A stretch of 64,000 bases of DNA, from assembly GCF_000248055.1 (NCBI RefSeq), contig NZ_BAFC01000101.1, forward strand, positions 1 to 64,000. Reading direction: 5' to 3'. Origin of the DNA: Gordonia sputi NBRC 100414 (lineage in GTDB: Bacteria; Actinomycetota; Actinomycetes; Mycobacteriales; Mycobacteriaceae). The notes beneath the pieces are model-generated. The model saw only the letters and a list, made by a program, of their open reading frames with translations. It had not been told where the DNA came from and made no database searches. Shown here piece after piece: positions 63,217 through 64,000 of the stretch (its first letter is position 1; the number at the start of each line of letters is the position of its first letter). Both the position numbers and the translations under genes were made by a program.

Positions 63217-63969
63217 ATGAACCAACAGCGGCGACACCACACCCAGCCACCCTCTCGACTAGCACCTTCGCTTAGCGAAATATACGCGCCGACAGAGTAT
63301 TTGATACGTGCGATTGCAATCTTCGCCGCCGCAGCGCTCGCGATCCCCCTGCTGCACGCGACCGCCCACGCTGCGCCGTCGTCGGACTCGGTGCACTACC
63401 GACTCTCCGGCCGGCCAAGTTCGCTGAGCATCTCCGTGGCAGACGGAACGATAGCCCGCGAGGGCTCTGACCTGGTCATCAAGAATGGCGCGGGAAAGTC
63501 CCTTTTCCGCATGGCTTTGTGGTATCGGGACGAATATCTCGAATTCCCCATCGACGCGCAAGTGACTCCGACATCCGCGACATTGGTCCCGTCCAAAGAC
63601 AAACTGCGTGCACATCTCGTCGATCCGGTACATGTGAACGCGATGCGCGCCGTCGCCGCCAAGGCAACACCACAGAAGCAGACGAAGCAGACAAAGCAAC
63701 AACGCGACGACGAGGCGTTGACGCGATTCAACGGCCAGTTGTCGGCCGGAATGACCATTTCTTCTCTGGTCGGACTCACCGTCGGCGCAATTATCGGGGG
63801 CGCGATCGGGTGCGCGATCGGAGCCGTTGCCGCAGGAATCGGGTGCATCTTCCCGGGCATAGAGATCGGTGCGACGCTCGGCTCGATCGTCGGAATCATC
63901 CTCGGCGGGGGTGGGACGCTGATCCTCTCGGCAATCCAGTACTTCCAGACGATCAACTCACCCGTCTAG
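63217..63969 (+). CDS. Putative secreted protein with a C-terminal glycine-zipper
   Basis: A 250-residue protein. The N-terminus has a polar lead, a hydrophobic run (AIAIFAAAALAIPLLHA) and an AHA-A signal peptidase-like site. The middle (VHYRLSGRPSSLSISVADG) is a beta-rich domain. Residues about 180-240 are a Gly-rich hydrophobic stretch, GAIIGGAIGCAIGAVAAGIG then GATLGSIVGIILGGGGT, typical of membrane-inserting glycine zippers. ATG at 63217 follows GGACGAGG. Similar proteins occur in Rhodococcus, Nocardia and Gordonia without known function; a pore-forming or envelope role is only a guess. Confidence 0.65.
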   Translation: MNQQRRHHTQPPSRLAPSLSEIYAPTEYLIRAIAIFAAAALAIPLLHATAHAAPSSDSVHYRLSGRPSSLSISVADGTIAREGSDLVIKNGAGKSLFRMALWYRDEYLEFPIDAQVTPTSATLVPSKDKLRAHLVDPVHVNAMRAVAAKATPQKQTKQTKQQRDDEALTRFNGQLSAGMTISSLVGLTVGAIIGGAIGCAIGAVAAGIGCIFPGIEIGATLGSIVGIILGGGGTLILSAIQYFQTINSPV

Positions 63970-64000
63970 ATCAACTGGTGCGATCCTTCCGCGATGACCC

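Overview
The window is high-GC actinobacterial DNA with tightly packed, often 4-bp-overlapping genes. Its content points to the mycolic-acid-containing order Mycobacteriales: a KstR/KstR2-type cholesterol catabolism cluster, PapA-like acyltransferases, an antigen-85-like esterase, and the lysS-coaX-panD-panC-folK-folB-folP-folE-ftsH-hpt block in the order recalled from Mycobacterium. The dispersed intergenic repeats and gene mix suggest Gordonia, Williamsia or a near relative. That genus call is inference.

Region 1 (1-12.3 kb) is steroid side-chain catabolism. It holds the 3' part of a CYP102-like P450, an F420-type oxidoreductase divergent from a DUF35-ltp4-ltp3 operon across a perfect KstR site, and a broken DUF559-like gene flanked by two related hairpins. 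These are followed by an NTF2-fold gene behind cyp125, fadA5 and a Ddn-like reductase (two KstR-like sites between cyp125 and fadA5), and a second CYP125-like P450 with its own TetR regulator and operator. Gene order matches Rv3520c-Rv3523 and Rv3545c-Rv3547.

Region 2 (12.4-23.3 kb) is accessory. It has two glycosyltransferases (GT2 and GT1 type), four HxxxD condensation/PapA-type acyltransferases, a secreted antigen-85-like esterase and a DrrAB-like ABC exporter, mostly on two divergent transcription units. There is no polyketide synthase, no MmpL transporter and no acyl-AMP ligase inside the block. The best reading is a locus that builds, acylates and exports a cell-envelope glycolipid. It sits between the homologues of Rv3547 and Rv3548c and is the strongest candidate for an undescribed system here.

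Region 3 (23.3-45.6 kb) returns to steroid catabolism. It has a FadD8-like ligase and a GyrA-tail/GNAT protein divergent across two KstR-type sites, two SDR genes, then echA20-ipdA-ipdB-ipdC, another FadD, kstR2, and fadA6-SDR-fadE30 divergent from fadD3. KstR2-like palindromes lie at 28.03, 34.05 and 44.01 kb. A block at 34.1-40.3 kb (ABC transporter plus two-component system, polysaccharide deacetylase, aldehyde dehydrogenase) separates kstR2 from fadA6. These genes open and degrade the C and D rings, and KstR2 controls them.

Region 4 (45.6-64 kb) is largely housekeeping. It carries a VOC protein, an AraC regulator with a two-domain kinase-like protein, lysS, an inactive-looking rhodanese with a cysteine-rich upstream mini-ORF, coaX/panD/panC, two envelope-associated hypotheticals, the folate operon, ftsH and hpt, and finally a secreted glycine-zipper protein. 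Two repeat arrays fill the panD-panC and ftsH-hpt gaps. I saw no rRNA, tRNA, CRISPR array or recognisable insertion-sequence transposase.
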